Of a stretch of DNA of 64,000 nt, positions 25,715-35,415 are shown piece after piece. This DNA comes from Trichococcus palustris (GTDB taxonomy: Bacteria > Bacillota > Bacilli > Lactobacillales > Aerococcaceae). The notes under the pieces are model-generated. The model was not told the origin of the DNA and did no database searches. It saw only the letters and a list, made by a program, of their open reading frames with translations. The DNA lies in NCBI RefSeq assembly GCF_900114465.1, contig NZ_FOTD01000001.1, positions 124,001 through 188,000 of the forward strand. The letters are read 5' to 3'. The position numbers and the translations under genes are program-made. Each line of letters starts with the position of its first letter. Position 1 is the first letter of the stretch.

Positions 25715-27610
25715 ATGTTTTTGAAAAGATTTTATGCAGTTGTATTAACATTTTTGTTCATTTTTAGCTATACATCAATAACCACTGAGGCAATGGCATC
25801 CCAATCGCCAGCCCAGACAGCAGCAACCTCGCATAACTCGGCCGATTTTGAGGATGTTATTGTAAGATTTAAGGACAAACCGGGTCAGGCGGAATTGAAT
25901 GCATTCAAGGGCATGGGTGGTGACGTCAAAAATGTCTTCACCATTATTCCTGCGATTTCCGGAAAACTGCCATCAAAAGCCATCGAAGCGCTTAAGAAAA
26001 ATCCTCAAGTGGAAGTAGTCGAATTGGATTACGCTGTACAAGCTCTTGAATACTCGTCAGAAAACGAGCTTGGCAATAGTTGGGGTGTAGATCATATTAA
26101 CGCCGATACAGCTCTTGCAGCTGGTTATTCTGGCGAGGGAGTCAAGGTTGCCGTTTTGGACTCCGGAGTGAATTTCAATCACTTTGACCTTCGAGATAAC
26201 TTTGACTTTTACGCAAATGAATTAGGATACGATTTTGTTTCGGATGATTCCTTCCCAGAGGATGTTTATGGGCACGGCACCCATGTAGCAGGCATAATTG
26301 CTGCAGCAAGCAATGGATTTGGGGTTGTCGGCGTTGCGCCCAACGCACAGATAGTAGCACTCAGAGTTCTGGATGACAATGGGGGAGGCACTTCAAGCAG
26401 AATCATTGAAGCTTTGCAGTGGATTCAGAATTATAATGCCGCACATCCTAATTCTCCCATACGCATCACAAATAATAGTTATGGCACAGGATCATATTCA
26501 TCACAGCTTGGAGCAGCTTTTGATGCGTTGGCTAAGTCCGGGGTTCTGAACATAGGCTCTGCAGGAAACGACGGGAGTGCTGCTGGCAATGGTAATAATG
26601 TCAGTTATCCTGCTAGGTACGAATCGGTAGTAGCTGTAGCAGCTGTCGACAAAAACAATCAGAGGGCCAGTTTTTCCAGTACGGGATCAGCCGTTGAAAT
26701 AGCTGCGCCTGGGGTATCCGTTCTGTCGACATGGAAAGACAGTGCCAACATAGGGGGCCCACAGCCGTTTTCGTTTGTAGGTTACCCAGGCGAGTACTTC
26801 ATAGAAGCAAGCGGAACATCAATGGCTTCGCCACATGTTGCAGGTGTCGCGGCGTTGCTGATGGCATCTAATCCGAGCTATACTGCGGAGGAAGTCCGCA
26901 ATAAAATGAATGAGACCGCCCTGGACTTGGGGACTGCTGGTAAGGACAACCTATATGGTTACGGATTGGTAGACGCTTCTTCAGCGTTGGGGATTGTGCC
27001 TGCTACAAATAATCCCCCTATCGCGTATGACCAGGCTGTTGACACAACGCAAAACAACTCTATAGCTATCACACTTAACGCTACAGATCCAGAAGGTGAC
27101 CCGCTGACTTATACGATACTTGCAGGTCCGGCAAACGGAACAGTGAGTGGTACAGTACCAAACATCACTTATACCCCGAGCGCTGAATTCACAGGAGCGG
27201 ATACCTTTACGTATGAAGTAAAAGACAGCGCAGGCGCAACAGCAACTGCAACAGTGAATATAAATGTTACATCTACAGTCGTACCTACAAGGAATGTGGA
27301 TCTCGTTGTCCAGATGAGCGCGACAACCAGAAAAATAAGCAAAATAAATTATGTGTGGGCTACAGCCAAAGTGAAGGTCATGGAATCGGGTGCACCAGTA
27401 GCTGATGCAACTGTCACCGGCCACTGGGAAGATGCAACAACAGGGATTAATTCCGGAAAAACTGGAAAAACCGGGACTGTATCATTCACATCCGAAAAAT
27501 TAATACAGTCGACTGGACAACGAACTTTCATTTTTGTTGTCGATAGTGTGGTAATAGGAGACGTTAACTGTGAGCTTAGTGGTCAGACGACAAGTACTAT
27601 AATGAAATGA
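25715..27610 (+). CDS. Secreted S8 family serine peptidase (subtilase)
   Basis: 631 residues. A signal peptide (1 to about 28) and an inhibitor-I9-like propeptide (about 45-108, 'VIVRFKDKPGQAELNAFKG') precede the S8 domain with an intact triad: D149 in 'VAVLDSG', H187 in 'GHGTHVAG', S369 in 'SGTSMASPHVAG', and oxyanion N285 in 'GSAGNDG'. After residue 435 comes a cadherin/Ig-like module ('NATDPEGDPLTYTI', 'ADTFTYEVKDSAGA') and a final 100-residue beta domain. No LPXTG anchor or membrane tail is present, so it is released or bound non-covalently. AGAAAGGGG precedes the ATG, and it is monocistronic. Confidence 0.95.
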   Translation: MFLKRFYAVVLTFLFIFSYTSITTEAMASQSPAQTAATSHNSADFEDVIVRFKDKPGQAELNAFKGMGGDVKNVFTIIPAISGKLPSKAIEALKKNPQVEVVELDYAVQALEYSSENELGNSWGVDHINADTALAAGYSGEGVKVAVLDSGVNFNHFDLRDNFDFYANELGYDFVSDDSFPEDVYGHGTHVAGIIAAASNGFGVVGVAPNAQIVALRVLDDNGGGTSSRIIEALQWIQNYNAAHPNSPIRITNNSYGTGSYSSQLGAAFDALAKSGVLNIGSAGNDGSAAGNGNNVSYPARYESVVAVAAVDKNNQRASFSSTGSAVEIAAPGVSVLSTWKDSANIGGPQPFSFVGYPGEYFIEASGTSMASPHVAGVAALLMASNPSYTAEEVRNKMNETALDLGTAGKDNLYGYGLVDASSALGIVPATNNPPIAYDQAVDTTQNNSIAITLNATDPEGDPLTYTILAGPANGTVSGTVPNITYTPSAEFTGADTFTYEVKDSAGATATATVNINVTSTVVPTRNVDLVVQMSATTRKISKINYVWATAKVKVMESGAPVADATVTGHWEDATTGINSGKTGKTGTVSFTSEKLIQSTGQRTFIFVVDSVVIGDVNCELSGQTTSTIMK

Positions 27611-27651
27611 TAAAATATAAAGATATAATGATTTAAAAAGTTAATCGTTTG

Positions 27652-27689
27652 AGCGGAAGCCTATAATAACGGGCTTTCCGCTTTTTTTG
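27652..27689 (+). terminator. Terminator after the subtilase gene
   Basis: AGCGGAAGCC and GGCTTTCCGCT pair with one bulge, followed by T7. Confidence 0.82.
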
Positions 27690-27807
27690 TTTTCCGGATC
27701 ATCTGCGGTTTTAACGCAAATGTCATGTTTGCTGATGAGGGGGATATTTTTACAATGAAAAATATGCGCCGTATAATAAACTTGTGAAGCAGTGAACGAT
27801 TTCTGTT

Positions 27808-27954
27808 ATGAGCGCAATGAAACATACAAACCGGATTAATAAATCAGATGAAATACACGAGCGCATTTAAGAATTGGTTGAAAATATAAACGGGTTCAAC
27901 AGAGGCGCGCGTGCTGTAAATTCTAGAATAGTGATGAAAATTGCAGAGGTTTAA
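27808..27954 (+). pseudogene. Possible remnant of a small protein gene with an internal stop
   Basis: From ATG 27808 a frame reads 'MSAMKHTNRINKSDEIHERI', meets TAA at 27868-27870, then continues in the same frame with 'ELVENINGFNRGARAVNSR' to TAA at 27952. Both halves have a protein-like composition (charged helices), which suggests a 48-codon gene broken by one mutation. I do not recognise it. Confidence 0.3.
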
Positions 27955-27986
27955 TAAAAATCCAGAGAATAGAGGAGGAGAATGAA

Positions 27987-29045
27987 ATGAAAAAAATCAT
28001 GAGCCTATTGTTTGTTTGCTCCTTTTTATTAACAATCAATGTCGGATGCAGTGCTGATAACACAAGTAGTAACACCGGCAGCGATACAAGTAATAATACA
28101 AATAGCACTCCAGCCTTAAACACAATCGGGAATACAAATGCAAATATTGTTAATGGCGGATATGCCGCACAGCAGGGGAAATGGATTTATTATAGCAGCA
28201 ACAGTGGCATATATAAGGTGAAAATGGATGGTACAGAAACAACCAAACTTGGCGATGATCAGGCAAAGTATATAAATGTTGTAGGCGACTGGATTTATTA
28301 CACCTATTACACCAATCACACCAGCCAAGGCATCTACAAAATGAAGCTTGATGGTACTGAAAAAACCATTCTGTACAATGATACAATTAATGATACATCT
28401 AATATAATAAATACAGAGTTCATTTATGTTTCAGGGGATTGGATTTACTTTACTAACGGGATGTATTTTGGGAATTTATACAAGATAAAAACAGACGGCT
28501 CAGAAAAAACTAAAATAAGCAGCAATCTTATTGGCTACATGAATATACAGGGAGACTGGATTTATTATAGAGATGGAATAAATAAAGAAGACATCAATAA
28601 TGGGGGGCGCAATCTGTACAAAATGAAACTGGACGGCTCGGAAAAAACCAAAATAAGTGATGAGGGTTCGGGCTGTATAAATGTTTCAGGGGATTGGATA
28701 TATTATTGCAGTGCTTCATATGAACCGTCTGGGCTAGACGGAATATACAAGATAAAAACAGATGGAACAGAAAAAACTAAGTTGAGCGATGAAACAGCTG
28801 GTATTAATGTCGTGGGCGACTGGATTTATTATTCCAATGGTAGTGATTCGGGCAAACTATACAAAATGAAAACGGATGGATCAAACAATATGAAGGTCAG
28901 CAATGACTCTATAGACCCTGAAATAAATATTGCAGGAAGCTGGATTTATTATAAAGTTTATTACACGGATTTTAAGAGCATGAATTATAAATATAAAATA
29001 TACAAAATTAAAACGGATGGTACTGGAAAGACTGAATTAAAATAA
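27987..29045 (+). CDS. DUF5050 repeat lipoprotein (first of two)
   Basis: 352 residues. A short signal peptide ends at a lipobox-like NVGC with Cys21, so the protein is probably lipid-anchored outside the membrane. After a Ser/Asn/Thr-rich linker come about seven repeats of roughly 40 residues built on 'GDWIYYSN...LYKMKTDGSEKTKIS', the DUF5050 unit thought to form a beta-propeller. Such proteins are found on Firmicute surfaces and their ligand is unknown. A paralogue follows 155 bases downstream. AGAGGAGGAG precedes the ATG. Confidence 0.9.
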   Translation: MKKIMSLLFVCSFLLTINVGCSADNTSSNTGSDTSNNTNSTPALNTIGNTNANIVNGGYAAQQGKWIYYSSNSGIYKVKMDGTETTKLGDDQAKYINVVGDWIYYTYYTNHTSQGIYKMKLDGTEKTILYNDTINDTSNIINTEFIYVSGDWIYFTNGMYFGNLYKIKTDGSEKTKISSNLIGYMNIQGDWIYYRDGINKEDINNGGRNLYKMKLDGSEKTKISDEGSGCINVSGDWIYYCSASYEPSGLDGIYKIKTDGTEKTKLSDETAGINVVGDWIYYSNGSDSGKLYKMKTDGSNNMKVSNDSIDPEINIAGSWIYYKVYYTDFKSMNYKYKIYKIKTDGTGKTELK

Positions 29046-29200
29046 GGGTTATGTCATATGAAAATCGAATTGATAGAGACTAGGAGTCCATTATTATTAA
29101 TAACAGAAGGGAACATCATGAGATGCAGAAAGCTGATTTATTTGTTGTTGCCACTTTACAAACTTTCTCATCATTCAGGTCGTAAAAAGGAGGAATTAAT

Positions 29201-30226
29201 ATGAAAAGATTTAAGGTATACAGTCTTTTGATTTCTCTCGTTCTAGTCACCCTTATTCTTTACGGATGCAGCCTTTTTAAAACTAGTATGGATACAAACA
29301 CTAACCTAGAGAGCAGTGCGAGTAATAATGCAGCAGTCAATATAATCGGGAATACAAATGGAAATATAATAAATGGCGGGTATGCCGCACAACAGGGTGA
29401 CTGGATCTATTACAGCACCAAGGGCATATATAAGATAAAAATGGATGGGACAGAAAAAAACAAGATTGGCGATGATCAGGCAAAGTATATAAATGTTGTA
29501 GGAGACTGGATCTATTACACAAGTCAAGGCATCTACAAAATGAAACTTGATGGAACAGAAAAAACCATGCTATACAATGATACAGTGCCAGATTTCATGT
29601 CTGTTTCTGGGGATTGGATTTACTTTACTAACGGGATTTACTCTGGAAATTTATACAAGGTAAAAACAGACGGTTCAGAAAAAACTAAAATAAGCAGCGA
29701 TCCTATTGGCTATATGAATATACAGGGAGACTGGATTTATTATAGCAATGGAACAAGAAAAGAAGACTTCAAAATGGGGAATATCTATGTGCCTGGCTTT
29801 GGTAATCTCTACAAAATGAAACTGGATGGCTCGGAAAAAACCAAAATAAGTGATGATATTTTGGGCTATATAAATGTTTCAGGGGATTGGATATACTATG
29901 TTGATAGTGTAACTACTGAGAATTCTAGTGGCATTGCCAACCTTTACAGAATAAAAACAGACGGTACTGAAAAAAACAAGCTGAATGATGATGAAACACC
30001 TTTTATAAACGTAGTGGGTGACTGGATATATTATTCCAATGGTGGTGATTCGGGCAAACTATACAAAATGAAAACGGATGGCTCTGGAAACACAAAAATA
30101 AATAATGATTCTTCAGGTTCTATAAATGTGGTTGGTGACTGGATTTATTATACTTATTATAGTTTATTCGGCCAAAAGGAATATAAAATAAAAACCGATG
30201 GGACTGGAAGAACTGAAGTCAACTGA
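29201..30226 (+). CDS. DUF5050 repeat lipoprotein (second of two)
   Basis: 341 residues with lipobox LYGC (Cys23) and the same propeller-like repeats as the gene upstream. Long stretches are nearly identical at both DNA and protein level, for example around 'GGYAAQQG' and 'QAKYINVVGDWIYY', so the pair arose by tandem duplication. Differences cluster in the loops between repeats, as expected if ligand contacts vary. AAAGGAGG precedes the ATG. The two genes are probably transcribed together, with no terminator visible between them. Confidence 0.9.
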   Translation: MKRFKVYSLLISLVLVTLILYGCSLFKTSMDTNTNLESSASNNAAVNIIGNTNGNIINGGYAAQQGDWIYYSTKGIYKIKMDGTEKNKIGDDQAKYINVVGDWIYYTSQGIYKMKLDGTEKTMLYNDTVPDFMSVSGDWIYFTNGIYSGNLYKVKTDGSEKTKISSDPIGYMNIQGDWIYYSNGTRKEDFKMGNIYVPGFGNLYKMKLDGSEKTKISDDILGYINVSGDWIYYVDSVTTENSSGIANLYRIKTDGTEKNKLNDDETPFINVVGDWIYYSNGGDSGKLYKMKTDGSGNTKINNDSSGSINVVGDWIYYTYYSLFGQKEYKIKTDGTGRTEVN

Positions 30227-30358
30227 ATGTGAAAATATGAGAGAAGCGTTTATTGTATTTTTATGCACTCAGGGTGTTAAAAGTTGCAAAGTATGCGCTT
30301 ATAATTTTAAGAATGCCCGTAGTTTCTCCGCACCAACCCAGGGGGCGGGGAAGCCAAC

Positions 30359-30701
30359 GGGATAGAATTGTATCAATTTGAACTGTTGGCCGTATAAAAA
30401 AACACAGAAACTTTCCAAGCGTTATTGGATGGCCCGCGGTGCTGCCTTGGCACACGACAATACCCTGATCTTCGGATGGATCAAAGATAATCTTGGATTT
30501 GTCGCAAGGGTTGAAGCGATCGGAAACCAAGATACCATCGCACCGGCAGTAGCAAAAGGCAACACCGCACTTTTGGAATGGGTGAATGAAGAAATTGACA
30601 CGTTGAATAATGATGGCTTTATCGCAGATGCATACAAGAAGACATTAGCGCCAGCATTCAGCTCCAATATTGATCCTGCATCTGTCCTTATCAATCCATA
30701 A
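30359..30701 (+). pseudogene. Truncated amino-acid ABC transporter substrate-binding protein
   Basis: The last third of a family-3 solute-binding protein. One frame gives 'GIELYQFELLAV' then a stop, and 'KNTETFQALLDG' in the same frame; a frame change then leads into 'ARGAALAHDNTLIFGW', 'GNQDTIAPAVAKGNTALLEW' and 'DAYKKTLAPAFSS', ending at 30701. The N-terminal two-thirds and signal peptide are absent. Normal length is about 270 residues. The remnant marks the left edge of the defence island that follows, so the island may have replaced the rest of a transporter operon; that is inference. Confidence 0.82.
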
Positions 30702-30762
30702 CAACAAGAATGGCACCTATCCGCTTGAGTCAAAAAAAACAGTATCCTCGTTAAAGTAATAA

Positions 30763-30790
30763 GGTCGGGACTTCGGTTCCGGCTTTTTAT
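30763..30790 (+). terminator. Terminator after the binding-protein remnant
   Basis: GGTCGGGAC TTCG GTTCCGGCT hairpin with a stable TTCG loop, followed by T-rich DNA. Confidence 0.75.
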
Positions 30791-30968
30791 TTTTTACGGG
30801 TTTTTAATGAATAGACTGGGACAAATGCTTTAACGGAATTTAATATATCCACATGAATGATATTGATTCGCACTCTTATAATGGTACAATTATATTAAAA
30901 TAAAATTAAAAATATTTTGTGATTAAAATGCTATCTGAAAAAAATAAAAATTTGTCAGGAGGTTAATT

Positions 30969-33515
30969 ATGCAAGGGAATGTAATTCCGTTATCACAGTT
31001 AATGCAAGGCGGCGGTGCTCGCTTTATCATCCCTGTTTATCAGAGAAATTATGATTGGAAGAAAGCCAACTGCAAAAAACTGTATGATGATTTGATCGAT
31101 GTATCAAAGACTAATAAGAATAAACATTTTTTCGGCAGTATCGTTTATAAGCCCAGCGGAATGATGAGCGAGGTAGTTGTTATTGATGGACAACAGCGCT
31201 TGACTACAGTTTCATTACTGTTGTTGGCAATGATGAATCTTTTGTTTGAAGGTAAGGTGACTTCTAATGAGGAAAGTACGGCTGAAATGATCAAGGACTT
31301 ATATTTGACGAATCCTTTTAAAAAAGGTGATGAGAACCTGAAATTAAAGCCAATAAAAAAGGATAATATCGCTTTTCACAAGTTATTTGGGGATCCAGAT
31401 GACTTTATCATGTCATCGAATATGACGGTAAATTATCTATACTTTTATAATCGTATCCAGGAAAAGAATATCAGTATCGATGAGCTATTTAAAGCCATAC
31501 AAAAACTTGAAATTATGCAGGTCAGTTTAGACGCACAGGATGATGATCCTCAATTAATTTTTGAAAGTTTAAATTCAACTGGACTGGATTTAAGCGAAGG
31601 CGACAAAATCAGAAACTTTATTCTGATGGGGGAATCCCCTGCGCATCAAGAAGAGTATTACGATAAGTATTGGAACGTTATTGAAGAAAAAACAGCGTAC
31701 GATGTCAGTGATTTTATCCGTCATTACTTAACGCTGAAGCAAAATAAGATTCCTAATTTTTCGAATATCTATTTTGATTTTAAAGAATATGTAACAGCCA
31801 ACGCGATTTCTATTGAATCGCTGCTGATCGACTTGTTGGCTTATGCTAAACGCTATGAGCAAATAAAGAAAGCCTCTACAACGATAAAAGGCGTTAACGA
31901 GGTATTAAAGCGCATCTATGTATTAGAAATGAGCGTCACGACGCCTTTCTTTCTTGAAATCCTGAAAAATTACGAAGCTGAAGTTTTTTCGGCAGATGAA
32001 ATTATAAACGTTTTCCAAGTAATCGAAACCTTCCTTGTGAGAAGATCCATCTGTGATATTCCTACAAGTTCCTTGAATAAAATATTTTCAACCCTCAATA
32101 GAGATGTCTTAAAACTTAAAACGAGTCAAGACGATTATGCGGAAGTGATGAAATATTTCCTTCTTACTAAAACCGGCACTTCAAGGATGCCAAAGGATGA
32201 AGAGTTTAGAGAGGCAATCAAGACTAAAGACTTTTATCATATCAATAATAAATGGAGAGCCTATATATTTAATCGTCTAGAGAATGGAAATAGTAAAGAG
32301 ACCACGGAGATAGTCGATGGCTTGCTTAATGCAAAGAAATATAGCATTGAGCACATCATGCCCCAAACACTATCTAAAGAATGGCAGAAAGAGCTGGGAG
32401 AAGATTTTGAACAGGTACATGAAATCTGGTTAAATCGTTTAGCTAATCTTACTGTTACCGGATACAATTCCAATTACAGTAATCGGGTATTTTCCGCTAA
32501 AAGAGACATGCCAGATGGTTTTAAGAACAGTCCGTTCAGGTTGAATGACCATTTAAAAAAAGCAAAACAATGGACAGAACAAGAGCTTGAGGAAAGATCA
32601 AAAGATATGGAAAAGAATGCATTGGGTTTATGGAAATACCCAAGCACTTCCTTTGAACCGATTGCTATTGACGTGGGTTTCGCTCCCTTTGATTCTGAAC
32701 AAGATTATACCGGGATGACGATTGCAGCTTTTGACTTTTTAGGGAGCGGAAGGATTCCGGTCAAGTATTGGAAAGAAATGATAATAAATATTATCAAAAT
32801 GCTATTTGATAAGGATCCGAGCATCCTCTATCAATTGGCTGCAGCTGAAGAACCTGGACTGGCAATATCTTTCATAGAAGATGAACGAGACGGATACGTG
32901 AAAATTGCAGAGCGTTTATATTTCTATGGAGAGACAAGTACCTGGGCCAAAGAGAATAGTCTTAAAAAATTATTTGAATTATACAAAATAGCGGAAGATG
33001 ATCTCATGATAGAGTTCAAAGATGACGGGAAAAATAAAATCCATAAAGCAGTGGTCGAGACAATCAAAAGCGTACTGGATTCAAATCCGGAAGTCATTAG
33101 AGATAGCAAAATGAACTTCAGATACATCCGGTTTACAACCCAGATATTGGATGACTTGATTGAGAAAAGCGGGATGGGTTGGACCTCTTCAGGAAGGATC
33201 CTTTTGTATGAATGCGACATAAAAAGTGGCAAAATAGGTTTCACGCTATATGTGGGGCCCGGAGAAGAAAGCGTTAGACAAAAAATCTTAAATATTGTCG
33301 AAAAGAACCAGTCTCAGGGCATTTTTTCTGAAATAGGCAGTGGCAAAAAATGGACCCAAATCTATAGGAAAGATATCTTGCCTAAAAATTACATTGACCA
33401 ATACGACGATGTAGAAGATATCAAGAATGACATTAAGGCTAAGTTAGATAAATTTTTCAATACTGACATGATTCAAATAAATGAAGCCATTGCGAGAGAA
33501 TATCAGGTTGGATAA
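30969..33515 (+). CDS. GmrSD-like DUF262/DUF1524 restriction protein
   Basis: 848 residues. The N-terminal DUF262 (ParB-like) domain has 'IPVYQRNYDW' (21-30) and the nucleotide-hydrolysis motif DGQQR (73-77). The DUF1524 HNH-type nuclease domain has 'EHIMPQ' (461-466) and 'RLANLTVTGYNSNYSNR'. The final 280 residues form an additional domain I do not recognise. This layout matches single-chain GmrSD type IV enzymes, which cut modified phage DNA, and related DGQQR proteins such as SspE and BrxU. AGGAGG lies before the ATG. It opens the defence island. The modification it senses cannot be told from the sequence. Confidence 0.9.
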   Translation: MQGNVIPLSQLMQGGGARFIIPVYQRNYDWKKANCKKLYDDLIDVSKTNKNKHFFGSIVYKPSGMMSEVVVIDGQQRLTTVSLLLLAMMNLLFEGKVTSNEESTAEMIKDLYLTNPFKKGDENLKLKPIKKDNIAFHKLFGDPDDFIMSSNMTVNYLYFYNRIQEKNISIDELFKAIQKLEIMQVSLDAQDDDPQLIFESLNSTGLDLSEGDKIRNFILMGESPAHQEEYYDKYWNVIEEKTAYDVSDFIRHYLTLKQNKIPNFSNIYFDFKEYVTANAISIESLLIDLLAYAKRYEQIKKASTTIKGVNEVLKRIYVLEMSVTTPFFLEILKNYEAEVFSADEIINVFQVIETFLVRRSICDIPTSSLNKIFSTLNRDVLKLKTSQDDYAEVMKYFLLTKTGTSRMPKDEEFREAIKTKDFYHINNKWRAYIFNRLENGNSKETTEIVDGLLNAKKYSIEHIMPQTLSKEWQKELGEDFEQVHEIWLNRLANLTVTGYNSNYSNRVFSAKRDMPDGFKNSPFRLNDHLKKAKQWTEQELEERSKDMEKNALGLWKYPSTSFEPIAIDVGFAPFDSEQDYTGMTIAAFDFLGSGRIPVKYWKEMIINIIKMLFDKDPSILYQLAAAEEPGLAISFIEDERDGYVKIAERLYFYGETSTWAKENSLKKLFELYKIAEDDLMIEFKDDGKNKIHKAVVETIKSVLDSNPEVIRDSKMNFRYIRFTTQILDDLIEKSGMGWTSSGRILLYECDIKSGKIGFTLYVGPGEESVRQKILNIVEKNQSQGIFSEIGSGKKWTQIYRKDILPKNYIDQYDDVEDIKNDIKAKLDKFFNTDMIQINEAIAREYQVG

Positions 33516-33646
33516 GTGCTATAGGATGACCAAGGCTAAGGCTCCAATAGGCATTTTTGCAAACGTTTTTTCCTAGGGTTTGGATTATTAATTCTTAATA
33601 CAACATCAGTGAAATATGTTACTAAATGGATTTGGGAGGTTTTGAA

Positions 33647-34399
33647 ATGGTTTCTGTAACGAATAGAATAGCGCAAGTAAAACAGCCAAGAGGTGGGTAT
33701 ATCAAGCCAAAGGATTTTAAGCTCATTGAACTGAATGACAGCAAAGAACTGTATCCAGATGAGAATACGCACAGTACTATCGTTGGTTTGGCCGTTGATT
33801 ATCTGACTAGATTTACGATGGGAACACCTGCTAAAGAAGCATTCAAAATTTCAATTCTCGGTTCCATGCTTGTTCATGAGAGTGATCATGCAATGGCACT
33901 TGTGGATGCTGTTATTGGACTTGACGATAGTTCCATTATCAATGCATGCAAGCTAGCTGGATTCGATGTAGCCCGCAGAGCGGGTGTTGCAGCTTATAGG
34001 CCTGTTGGAACTATTCTGCCGGATTATGAAACCATTTCAAACATACGGATTATGGTTGAGAGAGGCACTGCTTTCCTAAAAGAATTCGGCCCAATAGTGA
34101 AAGATGGCTTTACTTTTGAAGGCGGGTACACGCAGACAGTCTCCAGTGGCGATGGTGATTTTTTAACGGAGTCCACTCTCTGGGATTTCAAGGTTTCGAA
34201 GAAGGAACCCACTAATAAGCACACCTTGCAACTCCTCATGTACTATTTAATGGGCTCTCGTTCTATCCATGAAGAATTTCAGAATGTAGAAAAATTGGGG
34301 ATTTTCAACCCGAGATTAAATAAGGTGTACCTATTGAACATCAATGGAATTCCGTCTGAGGTCATCACTGAAGTGGCTAGTGATGTTATTGGTTATTGA
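33647..34399 (+). CDS. PD-(D/E)XK nuclease superfamily-like protein
   Basis: 250 residues from the ATG at 33647 (GGGAGG seven bases upstream; the frame is open for seven more codons). The C-terminal half has the pattern of a PD-(D/E)XK core: 'GDGDFLTESTLWDFKVSKKE' (acidic residue, then D-F-K) followed by 'HTLQLLMYYLMG', the Q/Y helix seen in this superfamily. The N-terminal 130 residues are helical and unknown. It follows the GmrSD-like gene and precedes another nuclease-like gene, suggesting a defence role, but I cannot name the system. Confidence 0.6.
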   Translation: MVSVTNRIAQVKQPRGGYIKPKDFKLIELNDSKELYPDENTHSTIVGLAVDYLTRFTMGTPAKEAFKISILGSMLVHESDHAMALVDAVIGLDDSSIINACKLAGFDVARRAGVAAYRPVGTILPDYETISNIRIMVERGTAFLKEFGPIVKDGFTFEGGYTQTVSSGDGDFLTESTLWDFKVSKKEPTNKHTLQLLMYYLMGSRSIHEEFQNVEKLGIFNPRLNKVYLLNINGIPSEVITEVASDVIGY

Positions 34400-34524
34400 C
34401 TAGAATAATTCATTCAACCATAAACCATAAAAATATGAATAGACTAAATTAAAAGTGGCGTAGAATTACATGAACTGATTCTAAATGGATATTATTCGAA
34501 TTTCTTGGAACTCAAGGCGACAAT

Positions 34525-35415
34525 GTGTCCTTAGGGGCGGACAACTTGCTTATCCAAAATATTTGGGACATGGCGAATCAAAGTATCCGGATAAAAATAC
34601 ATCATACTGGATTGGTGAAATCGAGAGGGGATGCAAATGTGATTGCTGAAATTAAAGGCAAGCTGAATCAAACAGGCTATAATTTGAATGACAGATTAGA
34701 AGATAATTTAACCGGGAATTTTTTTGGAACATTGAGGTACATCCCGTTTGATTTAGCTTTGCGAAAGATATTGTCAGGTGGAGTGTATCCAAGCGAAACA
34801 GGCGACAAAATTGGGGGAATTAGCGCTGACTTTTGGGGCGATAAAATAGAATTTTGGCCGTACGATACAGAAGGCGAAATTGATGCTTTGCTGCATTTTG
34901 ACGATACGATAATCGGTATCGAAGTAAAGTATGCAAGCGGACTATCATCCGATGATGATATAGATAACTCTGCTAAAATAGACGAGCAATCCATAGAAGA
35001 ACAAAGCAGAAATCAGCTTTCGCGAGAGTCCAGGATCGTTTCAAGACATGGTGCAGGTAAAACCAAAATTTTACTTTTCATAGCAAACAGCGACTCCTGC
35101 CGCACTGTTTATGATGATGTATTAAACCGCAAGATTATCAGTAATGATGTTACACTGGCGTACATTTCCTGGCAAAGCATTTTGGTGGAACTGGAAAAAT
35201 TGAAACTTGATAATCGATATTACCAAGTTATTATCGACGATTTAATTTCCTTGTTGAAGAAAAAAGGATTCGAAAGTTTCAAAGACATGAATGTACAGTT
35301 TGATGTGGATATTGATCAAACAAGTTTTTATTCATTCGGTGCAACAGACTCTTTAGATTTTAACATTAAAATGGATAGTACGATCGAGGGAGACTTACAC
35401 TATGAATTCAGTTGA
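34525..35415 (+). CDS. PD-(D/E)XK nuclease-like protein (possible broken 5' end)
   Basis: 296 codons from the GTG at 34525. The nuclease core is well defined: 'LEDNLTGNFFGTLRYIPFD' (59-77), then 'EGEIDALL' with D120 and 'GIEVKYASG' with E133 and K135. Many defence-associated nucleases share this E-D-x-L-T-x-N...FG start. The start is doubtful: no clear ribosome site is present, the same frame continues upstream as 'KWILFEFLGTQGDN' without an ATG, and another frame just before it reads 'GVELHELILNGYYSNF'. A frameshift near 34500 may therefore have cut off the N-terminus. It overlaps the next gene by 14 bases. Confidence 0.7.
   Translation: MSLGADNLLIQNIWDMANQSIRIKIHHTGLVKSRGDANVIAEIKGKLNQTGYNLNDRLEDNLTGNFFGTLRYIPFDLALRKILSGGVYPSETGDKIGGISADFWGDKIEFWPYDTEGEIDALLHFDDTIIGIEVKYASGLSSDDDIDNSAKIDEQSIEEQSRNQLSRESRIVSRHGAGKTKILLFIANSDSCRTVYDDVLNRKIISNDVTLAYISWQSILVELEKLKLDNRYYQVIIDDLISLLKKKGFESFKDMNVQFDVDIDQTSFYSFGATDSLDFNIKMDSTIEGDLHYEFS

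Noticed and set aside
27987-30226. Regular repeats that could suggest a CRISPR array
   Set aside because: Repeats are in-frame, of varying length and encode the DUF5050 propeller units; no short identical repeats with unique spacers were seen anywhere in the window.
33647-34399. Reading the first PD-(D/E)XK protein as a Cas4-type CRISPR nuclease
   Set aside because: The four Fe-S cysteines of Cas4 are absent and no cas genes or array are nearby.
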